Source of the DNA: Pseudomonas sp. JUb42
Lineage (GTDB): Bacteria; Pseudomonadota; Gammaproteobacteria; Pseudomonadales; Pseudomonadaceae
Reading direction: 5' to 3'
DNA length: 64,000 nt
Assembly (NCBI RefSeq): GCF_024807945.1
Contig: NZ_JANUFD010000022.1
Coordinates: 1-64,000, forward strand
The position numbers were made by a program, and so were the translations under genes. The stretch's first letter is position 1; every line of letters starts with the position of its first letter. This document shows positions 25,539-33,945 of the stretch, in pieces. The notes below the pieces were generated by a model. That model saw only the letters and a program-made list of their open reading frames with translations. It searched no databases and was not told the origin of the DNA.

Positions 25539-25656
25539 TGTGGGGGCGAATTCATTCGCGAAAGCGCTCTTGCAGATCAAGAAGATGCATCGAATGTGCT
25601 GGCCTCTTCGCGAATGAATTCGCTCCCACAATTCGCTCTCACAATTCGCTGCCACA
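25539..25656. repeat. REP family A inverted repeat with a triple 13-bp tandem end
   Basis: Arms 25539-25562 and 25607-25630 pair with one mismatch (GGGGGC versus GGGAGC). The right end is followed by two further degenerate copies of its last 13 bases: ATTCGCTCCCACA, ATTCGCTCTCACA and ATTCGCTGCCACA, end to end at 25618-25656. It lies between pncB and nadE. Confidence 0.9.
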
Positions 25657-25704
25657 CAACATTTCACCCAGATCGTTATATGTCGCTTTCCAGGAGAAAC
25701 CCGC

Positions 25705-26538
25705 ATGAACAATCGCCAGACCGAAATCGCCCAGGCCCTCGACGTTGTCGCTCCGTTCACCGACGCAACCCAGGTCCAGGCCGAGATCCGCAAACGCATC
25801 GACTTCATCAAACACACCCTGAGCAACAGCGGCATGACCTCGCTGGTGCTGGGCATCAGCGGCGGTGTCGATTCGTCGACCGCTGGGCGTCTGGCGCAGC
25901 TGGCGGTGCAGGAGCTGCGTGAAGAAACCGGCAATGCCGCTTACCAGTTCCTCGCCGTGCGCCTGCCCTACAACACCCAGCACGACGAAGCCGACGCCCA
26001 GGCCGCGCTGGCCTTTGTCAGCGCCGACGAGACGGTCACGGTCAATATCGCCGCCGGGGTCGCGGGCATGGTCAGCGCCATGCCAGAGCTGGCCGTACTC
26101 ACCGACGCCCGCCGCGACTTCGTCCTCGGCAATGCCAAGGCGCGCATGCGCATGCTCGCCCAATACACCCTGGCCAACGCGCGCAACGGGCTGGTCATCG
26201 GTACGGATCACGCAGCCGAAGCCGTCATGGGTTTCTTCACCAAATTCGGTGACGGCGCCTGCGACCTGGCGCCCTTGAGCGGTCTGGTCAAAGGCCAGGT
26301 ACGACGCATCGCCGCCGAACTCGGCGCCCCGGCCATACTGGTCGAGAAAACCCCGACCGCCGACCTTGAAGACCTGCGTCCGGGGCTTGCCGATGAACAA
26401 GTGCATGGCGTCAGCTACGCGCAGATCGATGGCTTCCTGCAGGGTGAAAAAGTGCCGGATGAGGCGTATGGAATCATCGTTGCCGCCTACGACAAAACCA
26501 AGCACAAGCGGGAATTGCCTATCGTGCCAGCAAGCTGA
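25705..26538 (+). CDS. nadE: Ammonia-dependent NAD+ synthetase
   Basis: 277 residues. The PP-loop ATP pyrophosphatase motif LGISGGVDSSTAGRLAQ is near 49-65, with RLPYNTQHDEADAQAAL, NARARMR-like NAKARMRMLAQYTLAN and GTDHAAEAVMGFFTKFGDG downstream. It lacks the N-terminal glutaminase domain, so it uses ammonia directly. It catalyses the final step NaAD to NAD. CAGGAGAAACCCGC precedes the ATG. It completes the salvage set with pncA, pncB and the adenylyltransferase. Confidence 0.95.
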   Translation: MNNRQTEIAQALDVVAPFTDATQVQAEIRKRIDFIKHTLSNSGMTSLVLGISGGVDSSTAGRLAQLAVQELREETGNAAYQFLAVRLPYNTQHDEADAQAALAFVSADETVTVNIAAGVAGMVSAMPELAVLTDARRDFVLGNAKARMRMLAQYTLANARNGLVIGTDHAAEAVMGFFTKFGDGACDLAPLSGLVKGQVRRIAAELGAPAILVEKTPTADLEDLRPGLADEQVHGVSYAQIDGFLQGEKVPDEAYGIIVAAYDKTKHKRELPIVPAS

Positions 26539-26574
26539 GGCAAGCCTGGGATATAGCGCTACAAACGCGGCCCC

Positions 26575-26606
26575 CCTGCGGGCCCGGCTTCAGCCGGGCC
26601 CGCAGG
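26575..26606. terminator. Perfect GC-rich hairpin after nadE
   Basis: A 15-bp stem (CCTGCGGGCCCGGCT / AGCCGGGCCCGCAGG) with a 2-nt loop lies 37 bp after nadE's stop, followed by TCTCATTT. It may be a REP-type element acting as a transcription stop. Confidence 0.6.
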
Positions 26607-26892
26607 TCTCATTTCAACCATTGAGTCGAGGTTCGATACACAGCGTAGGCTAGATGTCGATAGCCCAACTATTTATATTTTCGCAAAGAACTTGTACCTG
26701 GCCACCTTGGTCTGATTCTGTAACTTCTGCAAAGGAATTCAGAACTCCCATTCCGCCCCTCTCTGCTTTAAATCGCCCCCAACCTATTTTATCAATGCAG
26801 CGCCCTGCGGAGGGTTGTATCGCAGACACCTTATGGCCCGCTGAAACTTCCAAACATTATTCGCCTGTGTATTTTCTGCAAGGGATTCAGAA
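26607..26892. other. Non-coding gap with a duplicated start-site motif
   Basis: This AT-richer stretch has no supported gene; a minus-strand frame of 67 codons begins only with TTG and lacks a ribosome site. It does hold TTCTGCAAAGGAATTCAGAA (26725-26744), nearly repeated as TTCTGCAAGGGATTCAGAA (26874-26892). The second copy directly abuts the next gene's ATG and includes its Shine-Dalgarno. Confidence 0.5.
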
Positions 26893-27195
26893 ATGCGTGC
26901 GCTGTCGTGGGTATTGGCAATAGGGTTAAGTATTACTATATATGGCTGTAGTTTTTTCGATATAAAGCCGCGTTCGATCGCCTATAGCGACGGCGTGCAT
27001 GACGGCTGCGAGGTCAGGCACAGAGGCGGTTCCTATACCGACCGGGACAGCAATGCGAGAGCGCAACTGCAGGCTGAGTATCACCGGGGCTGGAGCGCCG
27101 GTTTCGACTCATGTGGTCACTCCAGTTTTGATGACTGGCCACCGCGTTCGCATAACGAAGATAAAAAGTGCAAACATAAACATAAGCGCTGTTAG
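26893..27195 (+). CDS. Small lipoprotein of unknown function
   Basis: 100 residues with AAGGGA eight bases before the ATG. The signal peptide has a lipobox ending ITIYGC (Cys19), so it is a predicted lipoprotein; the following Ser-Phe-Phe does not suggest inner-membrane retention. The mature part has DGVHDGCEVRHRGG and EYHRGWSAGFDSCGH, with three more Cys, and a very basic His/Lys/Cys tail (CKHKHKRC). The tail could bind metal or polyanions, but no family is recognised. It stands alone between nadE and the convergent eut genes, and its base composition is lower in GC than the neighbours. Confidence 0.7.
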   Translation: MRALSWVLAIGLSITIYGCSFFDIKPRSIAYSDGVHDGCEVRHRGGSYTDRDSNARAQLQAEYHRGWSAGFDSCGHSSFDDWPPRSHNEDKKCKHKHKRC

Positions 27196-27239
27196 TTAAA
27201 AGTATTGCCTCTATAACAACGCAAACCAAGGTAGATGCC

Positions 27240-27288
27240 AACGTGTTGGCGAGGCGGCGTGCCAGAAACTCCGTCTCGCCAACACGTT
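27240..27288. terminator. Bidirectional terminator-like dyad
   Basis: Arms AACGTGTTGGCGAGGCGG (27240-27257) and CCGTCTCGCCAACACGTT (27271-27288) pair with one mismatch around a 13-nt loop. It lies between the lipoprotein gene and the convergent eutC stop, as expected for a shared terminator. Confidence 0.65.
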
Positions 27289-27301
27289 TGCCCCTGCCGA
27301 T

Positions 27302-28108
27302 TTAACTCCCACAGAGAAAGTTGCCCGGCCCCGTCGCACTACCCCCTTCCAACAACGGTATCTGTGCCTCATCTTTCAGATTCACTCCCGACAACTGCCG
27401 CACCCAGGCCTCGCGCATCAGGTAGAGCAACTTGTGCGCCGCCATGGCGTAGCTCAGGCCTTCCAGGCGGACGTTGGAGATGCAGTTGCGCGAGGCATCG
27501 TTGAGGCCGACCCTGGGCGCGTAGGTAAAGTACAGGCCGAGGCTGTCCGGGGAGCTGAGGCCTGGGCGTTCGCCAATCATGATCACCACCATGCGCGCAC
27601 CGAGCAGCTGCGCCACTTCATCAGCCACCGCCACCCGGCCCTGCTCGACCACGGCGATGGGCGCCAGGCTCCAGCCCTCGGCGGCGGCCAGTTCACTGAT
27701 GCGTTGCAGCATCGGCGGCGCATGACGTTGCACGGCCAGAGACGACAGACCGTCAGCGATCACCACACACAGATCGAAGCCTTTGCCATCGAGTGCCTTG
27801 AGCTGTTGCACCGAAGCCGCATCCAGACGCCGCCCCAGATCAGGACGTTGCAGGTAGGTATTGCGATCCGCCGCCGAGCTGTGCAGCGCCTGGGTGGCGT
27901 GGCCCTGAGCATGGATCAGCTCGCTCAGCCCGGCGACATCCATGGGCAGGTGCACGGCATCCCTGGCCTGAGCGTGGGCATACTGGAAGTCCAACTGCGC
28001 CGCAGTCGGCAGACTGGTCCCGGCGCGGCCTAAGGCAATCCGTGCCGGCGTGAGGGCACGCAGCTGGCGCCAGGGGTCGCCACGTTCGGGGAGGTTCTCG
28101 TCGCTCAT
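27302..28108 (-). CDS. eutC: Ethanolamine ammonia-lyase small subunit
   Basis: 268 residues. Family motifs are LTPARIALGRAGTSLPT, LQRPDLGRRLD, VIADGLSSLAVQRHA, MIGERPGLSSPDSLGLYFT and NCISNVRLEGLSYAMAA. With EutB it forms the adenosylcobalamin enzyme that splits ethanolamine into acetaldehyde and ammonia. The start is 9 bp after eutB's stop, with GGACCCTCC upstream. No microcompartment genes are nearby, so this is the short eut operon seen in pseudomonads. Confidence 0.95.
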   Translation of the reverse strand: MSDENLPERGDPWRQLRALTPARIALGRAGTSLPTAAQLDFQYAHAQARDAVHLPMDVAGLSELIHAQGHATQALHSSAADRNTYLQRPDLGRRLDAASVQQLKALDGKGFDLCVVIADGLSSLAVQRHAPPMLQRISELAAAEGWSLAPIAVVEQGRVAVADEVAQLLGARMVVIMIGERPGLSSPDSLGLYFTYAPRVGLNDASRNCISNVRLEGLSYAMAAHKLLYLMREAWVRQLSGVNLKDEAQIPLLEGGSATGPGNFLCGS

Positions 28109-28117
28109 GGAGGGTCC

Positions 28118-29509
28118 TTACTTCAGTTGCGCCAGGGCCTGGCTGAACAATGGCGGAACACCGGTGCCCAGGCGCAGTTGACCGTCACGCTGGTGCAGGA
28201 TGTCCATGCGTTCAAGCCAGGCCTCGAACTCCGGCGCCGGGCGCAGGCCCAGAGTCTTGCGCGCATAAAGCGCATCGTGAAAAGACGTGGTCTGGTAGTT
28301 GAGCATGATGTCGTCGGAGCCGGGAATACCCATGATGAAATTGATCCCGGCCACCCCGAGCAGCGTCAGCAGCATGTCCATGTCGTCCTGATCGGCTTCG
28401 GCATGGTTGGTGTAGCAGATATCGCAGCCCATGGGCACACCCAGCAGCTTGCCGCAGAAGTGGTCTTCGAGCCCGGCGCGGATGATCTGCTTGCCGTTGT
28501 ACAGGTACTCCGGGCCGATAAAACCGACCACGGTATTGACCAGGAACGGATCAAAATGCCGCGCTACGCCGTAGGCCCTTGCCTCGCAGGTCTGCTGATC
28601 GACGTTGTGATGGGCGTTGGCCGACAGCGCACTGCCCTGGCCGGTTTCGAAATACATCAGGTTCTGGCCCAGGGTACCGCGCTTGAGGCTCAGCCCTGCT
28701 TCATAGCCTTCCCGGAGGATTTCCAGGCTGATACCGAAACTGGCGTTGGCCGCCTGAGTCCCGGCGATGGACTGAAACACCAGGTCCAACGGCACACCAC
28801 GCTCGATGGCTGCCACCGATGAGGTGACGTGGGTGAGCACGCAGGACTGGGTGGGAATGCCGTAGTGATTGATCACACCGTCGAGCATCTTCAGCAGTTC
28901 GCTGATGGCGCTGAGGCTGTCGGTGGCCGGGTTGATGCCGATCATGGCATCGCCGTTGCCGTACAGCAGGCCATCCATCAGGCTGGCAGCAATGCCGGCC
29001 GGATCGTCGGTGGGATGGTTGGGTTGCAGGCGAGTCGACATGCGTCCGCGCAGGCCTACGGTGTTGCGGAAACGGGTGACCACGCGGATCTTTTGCGCGA
29101 CCAGTACCAGATCCTGCACACGCATGATCTTCGACACTGCGGCGGCCATTTCCGGGGTCAGACCTGGCGCCAGGGCACGCAGGCTGGCTTCATCGGCTTC
29201 ATCACCGAGCAGCCAGTCGCGAAAGCCGCCGACGGTCAAGTGGCTGACCGGGGCGAAGGCGGCGGCGTCGTGAGTGTCGATGATCAGGCGAGTGACTTCA
29301 TCGTCTTCGTAGGGGATCAGCGCTTCGTTGAGAAAGCGTTTGAGCGGCACGTCGGCCAGGGCCATCTGCGCGGCGGCGCGCTCGGCATCGCTGTCGGCAG
29401 CGACCTCAGCCAGATAGTCCCCGGACCGCGCCGGGCTGGCCTTGGCCAGCAACTGGCGCAGACTGTCGAAGCGCCAGGTCTGGCCACCGACGGTGTGCAT
29501 GAAGCTCAT
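28118..29509 (-). CDS. eutB: Ethanolamine ammonia-lyase large subunit
   Basis: 463 residues, the standard length. Recognisable blocks include IMRVQDLVLVAQKIRVVTRFRNT, GRMSTRLQPNHPTDDPAGI, DGLLYGNGDAMIGINPATDS, FQSIAGTQAANASFGI, FETGQGSALSANAHHNVDQQT, GVPMGCDICYTNHAEAD and GIPGSDDIMLNYQTTSFHD. The TIM barrel holds substrate and cobalamin. GAGGTAGGTC precedes the ATG. It lies between the permease and eutC in one minus-strand operon. Confidence 0.97.
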   Translation of the reverse strand: MSFMHTVGGQTWRFDSLRQLLAKASPARSGDYLAEVAADSDAERAAAQMALADVPLKRFLNEALIPYEDDEVTRLIIDTHDAAAFAPVSHLTVGGFRDWLLGDEADEASLRALAPGLTPEMAAAVSKIMRVQDLVLVAQKIRVVTRFRNTVGLRGRMSTRLQPNHPTDDPAGIAASLMDGLLYGNGDAMIGINPATDSLSAISELLKMLDGVINHYGIPTQSCVLTHVTSSVAAIERGVPLDLVFQSIAGTQAANASFGISLEILREGYEAGLSLKRGTLGQNLMYFETGQGSALSANAHHNVDQQTCEARAYGVARHFDPFLVNTVVGFIGPEYLYNGKQIIRAGLEDHFCGKLLGVPMGCDICYTNHAEADQDDMDMLLTLLGVAGINFIMGIPGSDDIMLNYQTTSFHDALYARKTLGLRPAPEFEAWLERMDILHQRDGQLRLGTGVPPLFSQALAQLK

Positions 29510-29565
29510 GACCTACCTCCTCTTTCATCCAACGCCACATCACTGTTTGAAGGAACAGAATTATT

Positions 29566-29652
29566 GTGGGAGCGAATTTATTCGCGAATGCGGACTTCAG
29601 CCAACGACGATTCTGAATGTACCGACCTCTTCGCGAATAAATTCGCTCCCAC
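29566..29652. repeat. Inverted repeat, REP family A variant
   Basis: Arms GTGGGAGCGAATTTATTCGC... (29566-29588) and its exact complement (29630-29652). The third position of the inner box reads TTTATT where other family A copies read TTCATT, and both arms carry the change, so it was kept in pairing. It lies between the ethanolamine permease gene and eutB. Confidence 0.9.
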
Positions 29653-29668
29653 TGAACTCTCCTCTGCC

Positions 29669-31027
29669 TTACTGGCCTGCTACGGCCACAACCTGCCCGT
29701 CACGATTACGAATGAACCGGCAGAACAACGCGCCAACAATCATCAGGCCAAGGAACACCGAGAAGATCAGCAGGTTGAACCAAATCATCGCGATCAGGCA
29801 AACCACCGCCAATACCAGCGCGATACCCGGCACGATCGGATAGCCCGGGGCGCGGAAGGTGCGTTCCAGGTTGGGTTCGGTTTTGCGCAGGCGGAACAGG
29901 CTGATCATGCTGACGATGTACATGACGATGGCACCGAACACCGACATGGTGATCATCGCTGCCGTCAGGCTCATGCCCTGCAGGTTGACTACGCCGTCGC
30001 TGAAGATCGCCGCGATACCCACCACACCACCGGCCAGAATGGCGCGGTGCGGCGTCTGGAAGCGGTTCAGCTTGGCCAGGCCTGCTGGCAGGAAACCGGC
30101 ACGGGCCAATGCAAAGAACTGGCGCGAGTAGCCGAGAATAATGCCGTGGAAACTCGCCACCAGACCGAACAGACCGATCCAGACCAGCATGTGCATCCAT
30201 TTCGAATCACCACCCACCACGCCTTTCATGGCTTGTGGCAGCGGATCGTTGATATTGGACAGAGTGCGCCAGTCGCCCACACCACCAGCGAAAACCATCA
30301 CACCCAGGGCCAGGATCACCAGAGTGAGGATGCCGCTGATATAGGCACGAGGAATCGTGCGCTTGGGGTCCTTGGCTTCTTCGGCGGCCATGGCGGCGCC
30401 TTCAATGGCCAGGAAGAACCAGATGGCGAAAGGAATCGCTGCGAAAATACCGCTCACTGCGCCCATGGAGAAGGTGTCCGCACCGGACCAGCCGCCCAAT
30501 GCGAAGTTGCTGAAGCTGAACGCTGGCGCAACCACGCCCATGAACACCAGCAGTTCCAGCACGGCCAATACGGTGACAATCAGCTCGAAGGTCGCGGCAA
30601 TGCTGACGCCGACGATATTCAGGCTCATGAACACCACATAAGCACCTACCGCCGCCCAGCGTGGATCAATCCACGGGAACTGCACTTGCAAGTACGAGCC
30701 GATGGCCATGGCAATGGCCGGTGGCGCAAAGACGAACTCGATCAAGGTCGCAAGGCCGGCGATGGTGCCGCCGCCGACACCCAGGGCGCGCAGGCTGTAG
30801 GCGAACGGGCCACCGGCGTTGGGGATGGCGGTGGTCATTTCGGTGAAGCTGAAGATAAAGCAGGTATACATCACCGCGACCATCAGCGTGGTCACCAGGA
30901 AACCCAGAGTACCGGCGGTACCCCAGCCGTAGCTCCAGCCGAAGTATTCCCCGGAAATCACCAGGCCCACGGCTATACCCCACAGATGCAGGGTCCCCAA
31001 AGTCGGTTTGAGTTGCGAAACAGTCAT
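29669..31027 (-). CDS. Ethanolamine permease (APC superfamily)
   Basis: 452 residues from ATG 31027, which has AAAGAGG upstream; longer starts lack a site. About twelve hydrophobic segments are visible, beginning LGTLHLWGIAVGLVISGEYFGWSYGW, the consensus substrate-binding start of the ethanolamine/amino-acid permease group. MTTAIPNAGGPFAYSLRALG and AEEAKDPKRTIPRAYI follow. It would bring ethanolamine across the inner membrane. It is the first gene of the permease-eutB-eutC unit. Confidence 0.9.
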   Translation of the reverse strand: MTVSQLKPTLGTLHLWGIAVGLVISGEYFGWSYGWGTAGTLGFLVTTLMVAVMYTCFIFSFTEMTTAIPNAGGPFAYSLRALGVGGGTIAGLATLIEFVFAPPAIAMAIGSYLQVQFPWIDPRWAAVGAYVVFMSLNIVGVSIAATFELIVTVLAVLELLVFMGVVAPAFSFSNFALGGWSGADTFSMGAVSGIFAAIPFAIWFFLAIEGAAMAAEEAKDPKRTIPRAYISGILTLVILALGVMVFAGGVGDWRTLSNINDPLPQAMKGVVGGDSKWMHMLVWIGLFGLVASFHGIILGYSRQFFALARAGFLPAGLAKLNRFQTPHRAILAGGVVGIAAIFSDGVVNLQGMSLTAAMITMSVFGAIVMYIVSMISLFRLRKTEPNLERTFRAPGYPIVPGIALVLAVVCLIAMIWFNLLIFSVFLGLMIVGALFCRFIRNRDGQVVAVAGQ

Positions 31028-31370
31028 GGCGTGGCCTCTTTGACGAACGGGCGGAATGTGCTCGTTTTTCAGGATAACCACAGCCTGCGGCGCAAGACTT
31101 GACGTTGCAGGACAGTCGTTGTCATGCGCGGTCAATTCGGCGGGCCATGCACTGGGATGGCGCGAATACAGGCTCAGTGAACGCCTGTGCACCGTATGGG
31201 AACACTGCTACCGAAGACCGCAGATGCGCAAAGTCCGGGGACTGTGAGGGTGTAGCCAAGTAACCCTATGTTTCAAGGCGTGCCAACGATGGCTCTGGCA
31301 GACGCCAAGATGAAAGCGGAACAGGTTTTGCTTGAAAACTTTTCATGTTTCTCCTTTGGCTACTGTTCCC
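31028..31370. other. Divergent control region of the ethanolamine genes
   Basis: 343 bp between the permease gene and the divergent AraC regulator. It must contain both promoters. A TTGACG at about 31108 fits a sigma-70 -35 on the plus strand, but I see no strong -10. I found no sigma-54 pattern and no long dyad beyond TGGC-AGAC-GCCA at 31296-31307. Confidence 0.5.
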
Positions 31371-32417
31371 ATGTCCCACGCGATCTTCCCGTCCCCGCCC
31401 CTGAGCACACAGCCTGCCAGCAATCAGGGTGTCCTGTCGGCGGCGGCAAACGGCCTGGGCGCGTTCATCACCGACTTCGGCGGCGATCTGGACCGGATCT
31501 TCGGCCGCGCGGGAATACAACAGGAACAGCTGCTGCATCCGACCTTGAGCCTGTGCCTGTCAAACTATTGCGAAGTGCTTGAGGAGTCAGCCCGGCAGAC
31601 CGGTTGCGACAACTTCGGCCTGCACTACGGCCAGCAATTCCAGCCGCAGGCCCTGGGCCTGCTGGGCTATGTCGGCCTGTGCTCGGAAACCCTTGAAGAC
31701 GCCCTGGTCAATTTCGCCCAGGCCTTCCCCTTCCATCAGCACAGCACCGCGATCCAGTTGCTCGATGAAGGCGAGTGCTACCGCTTCCATTACCAGATTC
31801 GCCATGGCGCCATCGTGCAGCGGCGTCAGGATGCTGAGTTGACCATGGGCATGGCCACCAATCTGCTGCGCCATGTACTGGGCAATGAATGGGGCCCGCG
31901 CGAGGTCACCTTCGAACATGACCGCCCCGAGGACGGCCAGGTCCACCGCGACCTGTTCCAGGCCTCGGTGCACTTCTCCCAGACGGCCAACTCGATCCTG
32001 ATTCCCAAGGCCGAGATCGCCGGCAAGAACATGCCGGGCCGCGATCCGGTACTGCTGATGCTGGTCAACGACGCCATCCGCCGCCTCGGTGCCAGCAGCG
32101 GCGGCGACCTGCTCGAACACGTCCGCCAGGCCATTCATAACAGCCTTGATCTGGGCGAACCGGCCCTGGACGAAATCGCCCGGCAGGTGAGTACCAGCGA
32201 ATGGTCCCTGCAACGGCGCCTGCGCGATCAAGGGGTGAGCTTCAGCCAACTGGTCGATGAAGTGCGTCGCGAGGCTGCGCTATGGTATCTGCGTCAGGAG
32301 CGCCTGAGCGTTTCGGAGCTGGCGCTGGTGTTGGGTTACTCGGAAACCAGCGCGTTTTCCCGGGCGTTCCGCCGCTGGTTCGGGGTGAGTCCGCGGCAGT
32401 GGCGAACGTTAGATTAA
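31371..32417 (+). CDS. AraC-family regulator, likely activator of eut genes
   Basis: 348 residues from ATG 31371. The N-terminal ~200 residues match the Arabinose_bd-like ligand domain of OruR/ArgR-type AraC proteins (LGLLGYVGLCSETLEDALVNF and VTFEHDRPEDGQVHRDLF). The C-terminal HTH pair is LDEIARQVSTSEWSLQRRLRDQGVSF and VSELALVLGYSETSAFSRAFRRWFGVSPRQWR. It is divergent from the permease-eutBC operon, so activation in response to ethanolamine is the natural inference. The start is uncertain: no strong Shine-Dalgarno is seen, and an in-frame TTG lies at 31332. Confidence 0.85.
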   Translation: MSHAIFPSPPLSTQPASNQGVLSAAANGLGAFITDFGGDLDRIFGRAGIQQEQLLHPTLSLCLSNYCEVLEESARQTGCDNFGLHYGQQFQPQALGLLGYVGLCSETLEDALVNFAQAFPFHQHSTAIQLLDEGECYRFHYQIRHGAIVQRRQDAELTMGMATNLLRHVLGNEWGPREVTFEHDRPEDGQVHRDLFQASVHFSQTANSILIPKAEIAGKNMPGRDPVLLMLVNDAIRRLGASSGGDLLEHVRQAIHNSLDLGEPALDEIARQVSTSEWSLQRRLRDQGVSFSQLVDEVRREAALWYLRQERLSVSELALVLGYSETSAFSRAFRRWFGVSPRQWRTLD

Positions 32418-32431
32418 TTTAAATCCGTTTT

Positions 32432-32520
32432 CGTTGGAGCGAGGCTCGCCCGCGAAGAAGCAAATATAAGCAACATGTCTGGTTCTAACGGCACCTTCGC
32501 GGGCAAGCCTCGCTTCAACG
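32432..32520. repeat. Inverted repeat, REP family B
   Basis: Left CGTTGGAGCGAGGCTCGCCC... from 32432; right ...GGGCAAGCCTCGCTTCAACG ending at 32520. It abuts the stop codon of the outer-membrane factor gene, between converging genes. Confidence 0.88.
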
Positions 32521-33945
32521 TCACCGACTCACTGATAGCTCCTCAGCCCTGCTCCACCCTCCCCCCAACGCCTTGATCAGCCCGACATTGGCACTCAACT
32601 GCCGGGTCTGCAGATCCAGCACGCTGCGTTGCGCCTGCAGCGATGCGGTCTGGGCCACCACCACATCCAGATAGCCAATCGCGCCTTGTTTATAGCGTTC
32701 CAGCGACAGGTTTTCCGTGTAACGCGCCGCTTCGGCCGCTGCACGTTGGTCTTCCAGAGCGCTGCCGAGGCCGTCGATAATGGTCAGGTTATCTTCCACC
32801 TGCTCGAACGCACCCAGCACCACTGCGCGGTATTTACTCCCGGCCTCCTCGGTGGCAGCCCGGGCCGAGTCGACTTGGGCCTGGCGCGCGCCAGCATCAA
32901 ACAGGGTGGTGACCAGCGCCGGTCCGACGGCCCAGAACAGATTGGGCGCGGACAGCAGGTTGGCGAACTCGTCACTCTGGTAGCCGCCCTGGGCACTCAG
33001 GCTGATGGTCGGGAACCAGGCGCTGCGGGCCACGCCGATGCGCTTGTTGGCGGCAGCGATACGTCGTTCGGCGGCGGCGATATCCGGGCGTCGTTGCAGC
33101 AGGGTCGAGGGCACGCCCACCGGCACGCCGGGCAAGGCAATCGCCGTGGTGTTGACCGGCAAACTGAACTGCGAGGCGGAAACGCCCACCAGTGCGGCAA
33201 TCGCATGTTCCATCACCGCTCGCTGTACCTGATTCTGCTTGAGCTGCGATTTGGCGGAAGACAGTTGGGTACTGGCCCGGGCCACATCCAGCCCGGAGAC
33301 AATGCCGCCACCGTGCAATCCTTCGGTCAGGCTGACGGCCCGGGCGAAGGCCTCAGTGGTGGCGCTAAGCAACTGGCTCTGTTGATCCAGCCCGCGCAGT
33401 TGAATATAGCTGTCGGCCAATTGCGCCTGCAGGCTCAAACGCGCAGACGCCAGGTCGGCCTGGGAGGCCTGGGCCTCGTCTGTGCCCGCAGCCACGGAGT
33501 CGCGCACCCGGCCCCAGAGGTCGACTTCATAGTCGACCTGCAAACCCAAAGTGGCGGAGTCATAGACATTCGCGGTGGTGCTGGAGCGCAATGGCCGGGT
33601 ATCCGATTGGCGAATCCGCTGACCATTACCGATGCCCTTGATGGTCGGAAACAGGCCCGAGCGCACTTGGGTAACCAGTGCCTGGGCCTGGCTGTAATGG
33701 GCCAGGGCTGCGCTCAAGGTTGGGTTATTCAGCAGCAATTGCTGTTGCAAGGCATCCAGTTGCGGGTCCTGATAGATGCGCCACCAGCCATCGCGGCTGA
33801 TGCTGTCGTTGGGCGTGGCGGTGCTCCAGGCGCCCTGGGTGCGGAACTCGGCCGCGACCGGGGTTTGCGGCACCTTGTACTCCGGGGCCATGGAGCAGGC
33901 GCCCAGACCGAGCATCGCCAGTAACAGCAGACTGTATTTAGCCAT
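32521..33945 (-). CDS. RND efflux outer-membrane factor (NodT/OprM family lipoprotein)
   Basis: 474 residues. The lipobox LGLGAC (Cys17) follows a short signal peptide. Two repeated helical/beta units typical of TolC-like channels follow, with GWWRIYQDPQLDALQQQLL, VDYEVDLWGRVRDSV, VPSTLLQRRPDIAAAERRIAAAN and YKQGAIGYLDVVVAQ. It forms the trimeric outer-membrane exit duct of the pump. Its ATG overlaps the membrane-fusion gene's stop by 8 nt, so the three pump genes form one operon. Confidence 0.93.
   Translation of the reverse strand: MAKYSLLLLAMLGLGACSMAPEYKVPQTPVAAEFRTQGAWSTATPNDSISRDGWWRIYQDPQLDALQQQLLLNNPTLSAALAHYSQAQALVTQVRSGLFPTIKGIGNGQRIRQSDTRPLRSSTTANVYDSATLGLQVDYEVDLWGRVRDSVAAGTDEAQASQADLASARLSLQAQLADSYIQLRGLDQQSQLLSATTEAFARAVSLTEGLHGGGIVSGLDVARASTQLSSAKSQLKQNQVQRAVMEHAIAALVGVSASQFSLPVNTTAIALPGVPVGVPSTLLQRRPDIAAAERRIAAANKRIGVARSAWFPTISLSAQGGYQSDEFANLLSAPNLFWAVGPALVTTLFDAGARQAQVDSARAATEEAGSKYRAVVLGAFEQVEDNLTIIDGLGSALEDQRAAAEAARYTENLSLERYKQGAIGYLDVVVAQTASLQAQRSVLDLQTRQLSANVGLIKALGGGWSRAEELSVSR

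Noticed and set aside
26650..26853. Minus-strand 67-codon open frame in the nadE-lipoprotein gap
   Set aside because: Starts only with TTG, has no ribosome site and covers the duplicated start-site motif; no recognisable protein features.
31028..31370. Sigma-54 promoter for the ethanolamine operon
   Set aside because: No TGGC-N8-TTGC element with correct spacing on either strand.
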